From: Siphonodentalium dalli
Lineage: Eukaryota; Mollusca; Scaphopoda; Gadilida; Siphonodentaliidae
Length of the DNA stretch: 64,000 nucleotides
Assembly: GCA_032622095.1 (NCBI GenBank)
Contig: CP136067.1
Coordinates: 52,739,899-52,803,898, forward strand
Direction: 5' to 3'
Both the position numbers and the translations under genes were made by a program. The notes beneath the pieces were generated by a model. It was not told the DNA's origin, made no database searches, and saw only the letters and a list, made by a program, of their open reading frames with translations. The stretch's first letter is position 1; every line of letters starts with the position of its first letter. Shown in pieces: positions 47,573 through 58,800 of this stretch.

Positions 47573-47824
47573 ATAATACACTGATCTATAGAGTTACCCA
47601 TGTGAAGTTATATACACGTATTTCTGTATACATATGCTCGTGTGCAAATATATGCATACAGTATGCATATGATATATTTATATAAGTATTACATACAATT
47701 TATTATGTATGAACATGAAATTCTGATGAAAATGTTATTCATACCAATGTACATAGTGTATATATGTTATTATGCATGTTCCACATTAATTTGTGGCTTT
47801 TCGCATTAAACTCATTCATTCATA
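45846..47824 (+). mobile_element. Second LINE, 5'-truncated and decayed
   Basis: Begins abruptly inside the RT domain at YRGITLLSCLSKVF. It ends after the C-terminal region in a 3' tail with 'gcattaaactcattcattcat' at about 47800-47821, a CATT-type tail repeat. 5' truncation is normal for LINE insertions. The sequence is related to, but well diverged from, the LINE at 21-29 kb. Confidence 0.8.
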
Positions 47825-47842
47825 TGATGTGCACATGTCATA

Positions 47843-48446
47843 CAGTAATGCCCTAAATAGTCGACTCCTTAACCACAGCAGAATTATGGGTAATTTTTCA
47901 GGATTTAGTCGGAAACATGGCTGTGGTTAAAGGCCCACTTAATTTTCGAGTCGCCGATTAATTTTTTTTATAGTAACTTGATATACGGTTTTAATAACAA
48001 TCTATGCCATAAAATATGATTAAAATACTATAATTCATCACTATTTGAAACAGCTGTATCTCAGAAGATGCCCACAGAGTAATAGAAAACTGTTGAAAAC
48101 ATAGAATGACTCCCCCCCCCCCCCCCCCCCCCTTTGGATCACAGAATGCAATAGAATACAAACTTTTTCAATGGAAGGGGAAGAACTCTATATTTAATAT
48201 ATAGAGTTTTTCCTCCTGTATTGAAAATAATACTGATTTTTACTTCAATCTAGATGACAAAACGCGTTGGCAACTCAACAAAAACAACATGTCCTCAGTT
48301 TATTACACCGGATAAGTTGATAATACAATGTTTTGGAGCTTCCTCTTTCAAATGGTATATAATATGGCATATATTTTATATAATGCAATCCGAGGGTTCG
48401 AAAATTAAGTGGGCCTTTAAGGAGTCGATTATTTAGGACATTACAC
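47843..48446. mobile_element. 604-bp mariner-like MITE carrying a second MITE fragment
   Basis: TA flanks CAGTAATGCCCTAAAT and ATTTAGGACATTACAC. The left arm reads 'agtcgactcctt', is interrupted by about 58 bp matching the arm of the 43319-43502 MITE ('aaccacagcagaattatggg'), then resumes 'aaaggcccacttaatttt'. The right arm has the uninterrupted 'aaaattaagtgggcctttaa'. A C homopolymer lies at about 48112-48132. Confidence 0.75.
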
Positions 48447-48539
48447 TATGTAAGTATGAAATCAATATATCAACATCTCTAACACACACGGCATCGATTT
48501 GGCACTTTAAAGATACAGGCTCCAATTTGACAACAGAAA

Positions 48540-49340
48540 AGACTTACACCCTGTCAACCAGTACCATTCGCATGGCACATGCATATAGCGATAATACGTC
48601 GAAACGAGTACAAAAAATCACAACTGGATGAGAACGCTCTTTATTATCTACCGCTTTTGTGAAACGAAAGCATGGACGCATTTTTTTGCTGCCCCTCTCC
48701 CTTTTTGCTCCTGACACCAACTGCGTCACTTTAGCAAATTTTAACCCGCACCATTATTTTCCTCGTAAAAAGTCACCTCTGCAAGACCCCTTTGGCGCCT
48801 TTTAGATGGTTCACCGTGAAGTTATATATAGACCTGAGAGACATTGGCAAACACACACGATTTGATTCATCGTATCATTGGAAAAGAATGTGCATGAATT
48901 TTATGTAAAATAGCGCTGAACATATTTTTTATCAGTTTTTTTGTGACCCTCCCCTCCCTATCTCTGACTCAAGCGGCGCCACCTTTTGACATATTTAAAC
49001 CACACAATTAGACTCATTATGAAGAAGACTACATGTTTATATGTATAAAATTGGTGGAATCGGCGACTAAACAAATTCGTATCAAATTGCCCCCCCCCCC
49101 CAATCTCTCACTCAAAAGGTCCCAATTTTGAGTATCCTGAAGATGATAATGTATAAGTTTGGTGGAAATCGGTGACAAAAATTTGTGCTGCCTCTCCTCA
49201 TGTTCTGCCCCTGACAACAACCGCTTCACTTCAGAAAATTCTAACCCGCACCATTATCTTCCTCGTAAAAAGTTACCCATGTTAGACCTCTTTGGTGCCA
49301 TCTAGATGGTCCCCGTGAATATATATATAACACAGACAGA
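48540..49340. repeat. Direct repeat, about 505-bp period
   Basis: 'taacccgcaccattat.ttcctcgtaaaaagt.acc' followed by 'agacc.ctttgg.gcc' and 'agatggt.c.ccgtgaa' occurs at about 48743 and 49248. Both copies are preceded by 'cctgaca.caac.gc.tcact'. Confidence 0.75.
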
Positions 49341-49559
49341 CAGACATTCGCAAATATAGATATAGATTATGTCTAATATATATAGAATATGCATCTAGTG
49401 TCGTCGCTTAAATTGTTTATGTCCGTGAGGGGATTTGAACATTTATTGGGCAGAAACCATTGTGCTGCACTCCAAATGATTCGTGCGGTCGTTTTATAAT
49501 ACCTTGTTTCAGATAGTAACTTGATAATATTTTGTGAACACTTCAAACACATCTACAAG

Positions 49560-49667
49560 TTGTGTTGCCACGCACTGTAAGTCTTCGTTCTGCACACTGA
49601 AACGCGGAGAACCATGCAGCATTCATGACGTGGGAAAACCGGAGTGCAGCTTAGAGCGAAATAGTTC
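49560..49667 (+). CDS. Candidate Cys-rich exon (FOLN/follistatin-like)
   Basis: After the acceptor 'atctacaag' the plus strand reads 36 codons to the donor TTC|gtgagt, entering and leaving in phase 2. The peptide has five cysteines spaced C-x4-C-x4-C-x7-C-x9-C (HCKSSFC, GEPCSIHDVGKPEC). 'GKPEC' and the spacing resemble the small FOLN/EGF-like module found next to Kazal domains. The frame is closed by a stop just upstream, and the acceptor has a weak pyrimidine tract. No partner exon was found on plus. It may be chance. Confidence 0.3.
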
Positions 49668-50615
49668 GTGAGTAATTTACATTGATTAAAAACAGACCTT
49701 GTTCTGAGGATTTATAGATGTTTTAGATCTAAAACATATATCATTTTACGAATTTTTTTTAGTGAATTATACACGATAAAAACGTTCTGAAATCACAATG
49801 ACGGCATTAAGGCCGGTTGACGTCCTTAGTTACCTGCGCAATTTGCATATCAAATTACGTCATAAAAGTAGTACTAACCTAATAAAGATACGTTGACCTA
49901 ATAAAGCTACATTGACGTAATAAACGTAACGTTTATTAGGCAGGCTTGTGCAGCCAATATACGTAGTGAGCGGTGGATAAATTGTATTCTGTTGTAACTT
50001 GTATGTCAAATAGGACTTGTTCTGCCGCCGACATTGCATCACATACCACTTGTCTAGTATGAAAGTGTACGTTTGTCCCCCGTTATATACATGTGCACTC
50101 AAGCGGCGTCACATTATTTTTTCAACTATTCGATATTATCCAGGTCTAGTTACCCACCCATCCTGATTAACATCGGGATCTAAACACTATAGTAATCATG
50201 GAGTGCATCGCTCTATGTTCGACAACACTCTTCCTAAAATATTGCGTCCTTATCTTCAATCAGAAATATTTACACACTAAGTGTTGTCATCACTAAATCC
50301 AGCATTCTGATTGGTCGGCGCCCACGTGGCTAGTTGCAGTTATTTCTCGGTGAATGTGCAACGCCTCATAACACCAAGCTAATAACACCATCGATACGTC
50401 ATTAGGTTTGGAAAGACGAACGCGTAATGCTTTGGGCGCATTTTGACTGGCACAGGATTTACTTAATACATCATCGGGTTTCAACATGAAGAGAAATTGT
50501 TCCTATTAACGTTTGCCAAGGGTGTTATAGTGTATTTTGGGCTGATCTTGTCACGATACACTTTTCGATTTAAATATATTTACAAAAGTGGCCTTTTCGC
50601 TAAATGTATATAAAT
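49668..50615. other. No gene recognised
   Basis: Short repeats 'cctaataaag.tac.ttga' at about 49876-49940. Otherwise no repeats or frames of note. Confidence 0.5.
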
Positions 50616-50776
50616 ATAAGGATTAACTGTCATGTGGACTATTTTTATGGAGATGTAACGGTGAGGTAAGTGGACATAACTTGTATGTAAAACCCTTCGG
50701 GTTTTACACAAGTTATGTCCACTTACCTCACCGTTACATCTCCATAAAAACAGTCCACATGACAGTTAATCCTTAT
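50616..50776. repeat. 161-bp near-perfect palindrome with TTCG loop
   Basis: The outer arms 'ataaggattaactgtcatg' and 'catgacagttaatccttat' pair, and pairing continues inward almost without mismatch to 'gtaaaaccc-ttcg-ggttttac'. As RNA it would form a roughly 78-bp stem capped by UUCG. No flanking target duplication was identified. Confidence 0.9.
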
Positions 50777-50953
50777 TTAACTGTCTTGCAGTATACTGAT
50801 ATTGCGCTGGATATAAATCTTAAACATATCAGGAAAATATTCATGAATTTGGAATTCTATAAATTGTTTATTATCATGGCTGCATAACGATATAGGTCTC
50901 ATTGATTGACACAAGGTTGACTCGAGGGTGGTATTGTGGTTGTCCTGTTGTTG

Positions 50954-51113
50954 TTAACCCTTTCAGTGCCAAGTCACATTTTTGTATCAACCCATATTTC
51001 CTTATTAGAGCTCTTTCCAGCAATGTATCACATTATAATAATCAATAAATTTGAAAAATGATCAAGGAAATATGGGTTGATACAAAAATCCGACTTGGCA
51101 CTGAAAGGGTTAA
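50954..51113. mobile_element. 160-bp piggyBac-like MITE
   Basis: TTAA flanks CCCTTTCAGTGCCAAGTC and GACTTGGCACTGAAAGGG. Arms extend through 'tttttgtatcaacccatatt'. A TTAA duplication with a CCC-start is typical of piggyBac-derived MITEs. Confidence 0.85.
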
Positions 51114-52074
51114 ACAGCCAGTCTTATACTGAATCCTTAAAAATGCCAGTTGTTTCAATTGGAACACAGATAAACCATTAAAGGGTTTGTTCTTTAGTGT
51201 GCGGGTGATCTTGCACAAAAAAAAAGGGGGAGAGACATAATTTTGCCATTTCTCCATATCGGTGGCATGACCACAAAATTGTATAATATTTTTAGCACCC
51301 ATTTATATTTTAAACTGTCACTCTCACTTTATCACCCGGACAACTATGCGAAAATACAGCAATGGATATATTCATCTCCACTGGGGTCTGCATTTAATAA
51401 GAAGAAGCCGCCGCTCGATGATGCCGACGCTGCACATGGTTCACTTCCGACCGACCCCCCATATTGCTTTTCCATATGTATACCTGAAAGTCGTAAGACT
51501 TGTTCCGTATGATGATGATGATTATGATGATGATTATGATATGATTGATAGAACAAACCACTATTATTGACATATGAGCACCCGTTCCCTTATTAAAATC
51601 AACATATAGTGACCTACTGCGAATTGTCACAACCAGAAAAACCCATTATATATTTATAAAATGCCCAGCGAACCACATCTTTCTAAAATCTGTAGAACAG
51701 TATACACCGGGGCGTTTTTAAAATACGTATCAATTGACATATACGCACCCGTTCCCTAATTAATATCAAAATATTTCGACAATTTTAGAGGATCTCCGCG
51801 AATTCGGTGACCTCAGCAAATAGTCCTCAAATAGCGACCTACTGCGAATTGTCAAAACCGGAAAAACCCATTATCTATTATTAAAATGCCCAGCGAACCA
51901 CAGCTTTCTAAAATCTGTAGAACAGTATACACCGGGGGCGTTAATAACAAAATTGTATTTCACTGTGGCTTCTAAGAGAAACATACTACGATTTACCTTT
52001 CGGTAATTGTCCGCTATTTCATAGGCAATTATATAATACATTGTACAAGAAATCATGACCGCCTATCATAACAT
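51114..52074. repeat. Diverged direct repeat and microsatellite
   Basis: 'acgcacccgttcccttatta', 'gacctactgcgaattgtca', 'atgcccagcgaaccaca' and 'gtagaacagtatacaccggg' occur in 51563-51715 and again in 51735-51945. Related sequence is at 61300-61500. A GAT/ATG microsatellite lies at 51512-51543. Overlapping frames have no recognisable domain. Confidence 0.7.
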
Positions 52075-52216
52075 CTTTTCATTTTTAAGGGGGTGGCAGT
52101 AAGACAGTCTAGCCTGACTATGCCACCCCTCGAATATACAACATAATATTTGTCAAATGTATTATGCATTAATATGTGTATATTTAAATAAAATATCCTA
52201 TCCTATCCTATCCTAC
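52075..52216. mobile_element. LINE 3' tail with (TATCC)n
   Basis: 'ggtggcagtaagacagtcta', 'atgccacccctcgaat', then 'aaataaaatatcctatccta' with a pentamer repeat. This is the look of a 5'-truncated LINE 3' end; no coding part is left. Confidence 0.55.
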
Positions 52217-52235
52217 ATCTCCTATATATTTTGAA

Positions 52236-52600
52236 GACCTATGTCTGTCTGTCTGTCTGTCTGTATGGCTGTATGTCATTTATACAAATCTACGATTCTC
52301 GACCGATCGGGACGAAACTTGGTACGTGTGTGTAGTTTGACCAGGCGGTCGTCTTTGTCGTATTGGCGAGCCCGTGCGGCGCCCGCTTCGCGCATGCGCA
52401 GACGAGATCTCGGAAACGGGTGGAGCTATCGACTTTAAATTTGCTATGTGAATGTATCTTGCCCCGGATACGAATTTTATCGGGTCGCCTAGCCCGTGCG
52501 ACGCAAGCTTCGTGCATGCGCAGACCAGATCTCGATAACGGGTGGAGCTATCGACTTGAAATTTGGTTTTTGAATAGCCCGGACAACGTCGGGCTCATCG
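52236..52600. repeat. (TCTG)n plus tandem units of about 125 bp
   Basis: A (TCTG)n tract, then two units sharing 'agcccgtgcg.cgc..gctt', 'gcatgcgcagac.agatctcg', 'aacgggtggagctatcgact' and 'tgaaattt'. This is probably an invertebrate MITE with an internal tandem repeat. Confidence 0.75.
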
Positions 52601-52694
52601 GCTAGTACATATATATATATAAAGGTGGGCGCGTGAATATTAGAATCGTTGAAGCTACAGAGTGTGTATATACCCATCCCTAAAACGTACTCAC

Positions 52695-52948
52695 ATGCTT
52701 GACACACGGGCTTCCCAGTTTTGGCATAGCTGTTGCATACCGTGTCAGAGAAATATTCCACCGGAGTCTTTATCCCGTCGTCGTAATGCATATAAACACA
52801 GTTATCAGTTCTTTTATTGCTAGGTTGACCCGTTACCCAGGCGAACCACGGGACTGGATTGCCTTCCCACGTGACCCAATCCCATTCATTGGCTTCGTCG
52901 TTGATTCCCATCCACCACCTGTCGTCGCGAGCAGAGAGGCCCTGAAGC
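52695..52948 (-). CDS. C-type lectin domain exon (C-terminal half)
   Basis: The minus-strand exon lies between acceptor 'ctctttcttctag' and donor T|gtgagt. It reads LQGLSARDDRWWMGINDEAN, then EWDWVTWEGNPVPWFAW, TGQPSN, DNCVYMH and TVCNSY..GKPVCQA. These are the conserved positions of a CTLD: WWxGxND, the W-V-W beta strand, the GQP(D/E)N loop (here QPSN, so the EPN/QPD calcium/sugar motif is changed), DNC and the final Cys. The first half (CPxGW to the first Cys) must be in an upstream exon not visible here. The exon ends in phase 1. Downstream in-frame readthrough ends in repeat DNA. The product is likely an extracellular ligand-binding module. This is the strongest host-gene signal in the window. 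Confidence 0.85.
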
Positions 52949-53099
52949 CTAGAAGAAAGAGCTATAACTGATTAGGGTGTTTATTACCCCCTACTCCCTT
53001 GAATCACGAATACCCGTTTAAATAACAGAGTGGTGAATCAGGCGTACCATGCAGTTAAGAATATATGGAATAAAAATACACTAATATAATAGTTTTCAC

Positions 53100-53160
53100 C
53101 ACAGGTCCACAGAATAAAAATTGACCCAATTTGGATCAATTTCTGTTCTGGGGTCCTGTG
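53100..53160. mobile_element. 61-bp minimal CACAGG MITE
   Basis: CACAGGTCCACAGAATAAAA at the left faces TTCTGGGGTCCTGTG at the right, flanked by gttttcac and gttttcgc (8-bp duplication, one change). It belongs to the same family as 17715-18974, cut down to little more than its two ends. Confidence 0.8.
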
Positions 53161-53168
53161 GTTTTCGC

Positions 53169-53584
53169 ATATTCACACACTTCCACATATATACCCAGAG
53201 ATTTTAGACTGAATTACGTCCAACTGTTAAATTGTCATTCCCCAGGCGCCTGTGTGTATACCGTCTCATTGAAAATGGTCTGAATTCCGCATACAAATGG
53301 TGACACCAGCACTAATGCTTCGTTGTTATGGAAATGTATACGAAGGTTTGTTCCGATTTGGACCCGAAAAGATATGTATATTTGGTAATATTCTATTGTA
53401 TATTATCAAACGAGATACAGCACTGCTACACAGTGCAACAATATACAGGGATATATTGATCATGTGCCACATACATGTACATAACTTCGATATACCAATT
53501 TTTGATAAAGATATCGCAGATAATCTAACCCTCGTTGCTTTCGCAACTAGTCAGATTCCTCATGTCTAAAACAATTGTCACGCA
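53169..53584. other. No gene seen
   Basis: A 90-codon plus frame (53297-53569) has no recognisable domain. I see no missing CTLD half here on minus. Confidence 0.5.
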
Positions 53585-54605
53585 ATTTCGAAAAGTTAAA
53601 GTGATGTGAAACACTCCGGTATGGTGATCAAATAGAAATGGAGAATAATCTTGCTAAAAGTAGTCATATTTTACAAATATTATATCCAAATTGACATGAT
53701 AAACCATCATTCTTATAAACACCTCAAAAAAAGAAAGTCCCCCCTAATATATTCGGTAATATTTTATGAGATATTGGATGGATTTTGACGTAACTTTACG
53801 CAAATGTTTAGTGTTAACTGAGACACAACCTGTGCAAGGCCCAGTCATGTGAGTAATGTTATGGCCGACTGAGCACGAATTGAATGGAAGAGGGGTTCTT
53901 TTAAAAAGTTGCAAAACACTGGCGAAGGATGGACAGTCACTCCAGTGTTCCATTGTTCACACAAGTTGTTACATGTACTGTAAATGTGGTCCAAAAGTGA
54001 CACTGAGAGTCCACATTAACATGCCCGCTGCATGCCAATTTAAGCCATTCAGTCTAACCACATTCCTTTGGAATGACACCTTTGAAGTTTAATGCCGTGA
54101 GCAACACAGAGTTATTGAAATAAGTCTCTTTGAAGCCATTTTTCAGTAAACCATTTTTCCCACCATGCAGGTCATTGAGGTACCAACAGATGATCTGAGC
54201 ACGTGCGAGAAGTGGGAGACCGAGGCACAGCCGAATGACTGATCACTCAACCTGGGTTTTTTCTTTTGAAAAGTGACCCTCTTCCATTAAATTCGTGCTC
54301 ACTCAACCATATCTCACCTCACAGCAGAGTGCTCAGCACACTTGACGTCTCTGGTACCACAAATCATTTGTGGAAAGTTTCATCAAAATCCATCCAATAT
54401 CTCATCAAAATATTACCGAATATATTAGGGGGGCTTTCTTTTTTGAGGTGTTTATATTAAATCGTTTCGTCCATAATCGAGAGGTAAGTATTTACAATTT
54501 AGCGTAGTTCAGACGATGTTTTCTATGGAGTTTTACGGTCGATTTGCTTGAGATATTCCAGTTGGCATAGCGCCTGAATACTAAGTTATCAGTTTCACGC
54601 AGCCG
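53585..54605. repeat. Repeat family C, inverted copy interrupted by a DNA element
   Basis: 53585-53717 and 54454-54605 are the reverse complement of parts of 22475-22805 and 62480-62835 ('gtgatgtgaaacactccggt', 'ttctatggagt', 'caggcgctatgcc'-like). The gap between them is the 53718-54453 insertion. Confidence 0.75.
53718..54453. mobile_element. About 736-bp DNA element, AAACACCTC ends
   Basis: 'acacctcaaaaaaagaaag' followed by 'cccccctaatatattcggta' at the left is mirrored at the right ('taccgaatatattaggggg', 'ctttcttttttgaggtgt'). Pairing continues through 'gagatattggatggattttg' and further to the 'cactcaac' region. Flanks are AT-rich (tat/ata), compatible with a TA duplication (Tc1/mariner-like), but not decisive. 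Confidence 0.75.
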
Positions 54606-54619
54606 AATAAGTCCATAAT

Positions 54620-54990
54620 ATGTCTTTAAACACGACATGGGAACGGGTTTCTATATAACCAGCATGTCTATTTTCAGAATATACCTGTGTTCCAGTCTAA
54701 AATATAGTAGAAACATGATTTGTTGATGGTTTTAAGAATTTAAATATATAGCGTACGTTTATTGATTATAAAATTAGTAACTATCAAAACTAATCTTAGC
54801 ATGGACTATATATGAGAGTTGAAATTGGGCACACATGTGACATATCAAGAATGCAGTGACTGTCTACGTTCAGAATATACAATTTCCAATCTGAACTTGT
54901 GGTGGAAATTGTTTATTTTACGGTTTTAATAATTTAAGAGAGTTTACTGATTATAAAACTATTAATTAACACAATTCATAATGACGCATT
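54620..54990. repeat. Diverged tandem duplication, about 190 bp
   Basis: 'ttcagaatatac', 'ccagtct'/'ccaatct', 'ggttttaa.aattta', 'gtttattgattataaaa' recur in two successive copies. Confidence 0.6.
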
Positions 54991-55106
54991 CATAATGACC
55001 GTCCTGTGTCCATGTTTCCTATGTATATATGATATGTGTTAAACGACTCTTCTCTTCATTTATGGAGGACATTAAAGATATATATATATATATATACTCA
55101 AGGAGA

Positions 55107-55202
55107 ATTGTGTGTGTGTGTGTGTGAGTGTGTATGTGGGGTGTGGGTGGGGGTGAGTGTGTGTGTGTGTGTGTGTGAGGGTGTGTGTGTGTGTGTGTGT
55201 TC
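55107..55202. repeat. (GT)n-rich microsatellite
   Basis: About 95 bp of GT repeats with GA, GGG and AT interruptions. His/Thr-rich and Cys/Val-rich frames across it are artefacts. Confidence 0.95.
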
Positions 55203-55860
55203 CGATCGCGCAAACAAATCGCGGATGTCCCTCAACTCGCATTCACAATTCGCGGATGTCCCTCTAAATTGGCACAACAAACAACTTTAAAGAAGGAAGG
55301 TGGTGTATATTAATACACATTCTTCAATGAATAATAAATAACAATGGTTTAATTAATCAAAATATTCGCGGAGGTTCCTTTCCGAACATTGAAAACGGCG
55401 ATAACAATTTGTGGTGGTCCCCATGTATATATGCGTGCGCCCGTATATGCCCGGATCTATATATATAGGTCCCTTTATAATAAGAATAAGAATAAGAATA
55501 TTTATTAATGATGTCTTTCAGTCAATTAAATACTGTTATTCATTAACTAGCTCCTATAATCCAAGAGAACGCTGTGTGGGGTATACCGATCGCGCGAATT
55601 AAATCGCGGATGTTCCTCAACTCGCATTCAGAATTCGCGAATATCCCTCTAATTGGCAAATCAAACAACTTTAAAGAAGGAAAGTGGTGTATACTGGTTA
55701 CTATTCGTTGAATTTGTCTTAAATGTACCCTGTATACACCACTTTCCTTCTTTAAAGTTGTTCGTTTTGCCAATTTAGAAGGAACTCCGTGAATTATGAA
55801 TGCGAGTTGAGGGATCTCCGCGATTTAATTTGCGTTATCATGACACCCGCGCAGCAATCT
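55195..55860. repeat. Foldback repeat with 'aatcgcggatgt' units
   Basis: 'tcgcggatgt.cctcaactcgc' and 'aactttaaagaaggaa.gtgg' occur at about 55205-55310 and 55600-55695, and inverted at about 55735-55835. 55600-55835 is thus a palindrome around 'ctattcgttgaatttg'. A GAATAA tract lies at 55480-55500. Confidence 0.75.
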
Positions 55861-55888
55861 CCGGGAGTATATATATATATAGGCACTA

Positions 55889-58800
55889 TAGTCGGGGAGC
55901 CAATAAGGTCCACCTGCACCCCCCCCCCCCCCCCCGATGATTACAAATAACCTTATTTTTATTGTTCCCTATGGTATCCAGATAAAGAATCCGGAATTCA
56001 CCGAAAAATAAAGGTGGCCCTACTGGGTGCTAGAGCCATTTGAATCCAAGATGGCCGCCATTTCCTCTAACTCCGACCAGATGTATTTAATCGTTGTAAT
56101 AGATCGGTTGTTAGCAAAAGACACAGACAAAATGTATGCCATTTTGTTGGTATGATGTCCTTCTTCAAAATGACGGCAAATAATTTCGAAAAAAATTCAA
56201 AATGGCCGCCGAAAAATGACGTCATATGCACGAAAATAGGAAATTTAATTAATATTTCACCATATCTTCCATTTTTCTTCACATTAATCATTAGTAAATG
56301 GCAATGTTTTTGAGACAGTCGTCAAGCGTGATATTTTAGCGTCATTTTAAGACATTTGTCATTGACGAGGGTTCAGTAATAGATACAGAAAGAGAATTTA
56401 AAAAATAGGGGTGAAATTTTCGATTTTTTTTGCAAGACGATTTTGCTGTATTTAATCGTTGTAATAGATCGGTTGTTAGCAAAAGACACAGACAAAATGT
56501 ATGCCGTTTTGTTGGTATGATGTCCTTCTTCAAAATGCCGGCAAATAATTTCGAAAAAAAATCAAAATGGCCGCCGAAAAATGACGTCATATGCACGAAA
56601 ATAGGAAATTTAATTAATATCTCACCATATCTTCCATTTTTCTTCACATTAATCCTAGTAAATGGCAATGTATTTGAGACAGGCATCAAGCGTGATATTA
56701 TAGCGTCATTTTAAGACATTTGCCATTGACGAGGGTTCAGTAATAGATACAGAAAGAGGATTTGAAAAAGAGGGGTGAAATTTTCGATTTTTTTGCAAGA
56801 CGGTCTTGATAATCATTTTAACGACAAACCACACAGGATGTTAATATAGAATGTCAACAACTATGTGCTTTATTTTATTGGACGGATGTTTTAATTAAAT
56901 GGGAATGAAATTGGTGTAGAACATTTCCAAAATGCCCGCCAAAAATATGAAAAATGGTAAATATTGTCCCAGGGTGTCCTGCAATGGCTTACAAGTTGTG
57001 GTTGATATATACAATTGGCTAATCTGTATTATATACATTGAATACTTATATGTCTGATGCACCATGGATCAATGTTTCTATTGTCACCACTGACATCACC
57101 AGAAATATTGGATATTTCTCTCACAAACTTGACATAAATATCGGCAAAAATTAACTTTTCAGGGTTGGACAATTTTTTTAAGTAAAATGCAACTATCATT
57201 GGTATCAAAGGTATTTATTGTTTTGGTCTATCTTAAATGTGTCACAATACGGTGTTTATAGACCAAATTGCTCAAGATGGCTTCCAAAATGGCAACCAAA
57301 TTTGTAAAAAGTTAATTTTTTACATATATCCCGAACATTATTATCTGCGTTATTCGACAAGGTAGCAAACTGTGACTCACTTGGTTATTATACGTGTTAG
57401 TTAATTAACCGACAACTACGTTCTATTCTGTTTGTCCCAGTTCCGTATGGGGCATGACAAATTCATTTTAAAGTTGCAGTATGGAAAAAAGTGATCAACT
57501 GGATAAAAGATGGATGCCAATATGGCAGCCAGGGAGTTACTGTATGATCATAGGTGATGTGAATAGGTATACAGGGAGTTACTGTATGGTCATGAATGAT
57601 GTGAATAGGTATACAATGAGTGACTATATGGTTATGAGTGGGGTGTCCATGGTGAGATGCATAGGAATAGAAGGAGTGGCTGTATGGGCATGTGTGAGGT
57701 GAATCGGTATACATGTAGTGACTGTACGGTATATTGTGTGTGGCCGATGTGATCGTATGGGCATTGCTGTGGTTTATAGATATAACGAGAGTAGCTACAT
57801 GGTCATCCGTGTGTTGTTTATGTATATATGGAGTGACTGTAAGGTCGTGATGTATATGTGTACCGTGTGTGGCTGTATTGTGACATGTGGTGTATATGTA
57901 TATTTGTGCTGTCTGTATGATCATGGATGGATTGCGTAGATAAATAGGGTGTGATTTTATGGTTATGGGTAATGTGTATAGGTGCACATGGTATGCCTGT
58001 GGTCAAGATTGAAGTTATATGCATACCTGGAATAAGCTTTATGGTTATTGACGAGCGTGTGGCTATATAGGGAGTGCCATTTTGGTAACGGGTGGGTCGT
58101 ATATTTATATATGTTGTATTATCATCGGTGGTGTATATGGTGTAGATGAATGATCATGGATGGCGTGTATGAGTATACAGTGAGTTGATTAATTGTCATG
58201 TGTGAGGTGTATATGCAAGTATGAGACTTATGAGTGGTCGTGTGTGCGGGTATTGGTATATTTGGAAGGGCTCACCATTGGTGGGTGAGGTGTATATGTA
58301 TATCTGAATTGACTCTATGGTCATGGGTATGGCGAATAGATATACATGTAGTGGCTGTATGGTCCATGCTGAGATGAATAGGTATAAAATGAGTGACTGT
58401 ATGATCGTGAATGTGAAATAGTATGTATACATAGAGTGACTATATGGTCAGGTGTAGGAGTATACCTGGTGTTCATGCATGGTGATTCATGGCTGTATCG
58501 TCATTTGTGGCATGTACCGGTATAGCCAAATAAGGCTGTATGGTCAGGTGTACGTGTATAGAGTGGGTGACTATATTGTCATTTGTGTGGTGTGTATGTA
58601 CATATGAGGTCATGGGATGCGTTGTACATGTATAATTTGGGTGGCTATCGCTTTCCACAATAACTCAAGGATATGTTAATCAATAGAGAGGTCATGTCAA
58701 AGAGTTCTCCACCTTGATAGTGTTTGTGTACATGGGGAACTTTAAACGTGAAAAGCGATAGCCACCCATTACCACACAGTCATTCCATATATGCATAAAC

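Noticed and set aside
55019..55290. Cys/Val- and His/Thr-rich frames
   Set aside because: Products of the GT microsatellite.
56342..56689. 115-codon frame repeated at 60596-60943
   Set aside because: Present twice only because it lies in both arms of F2; no homology recognised, so conservation is not independent evidence of coding.
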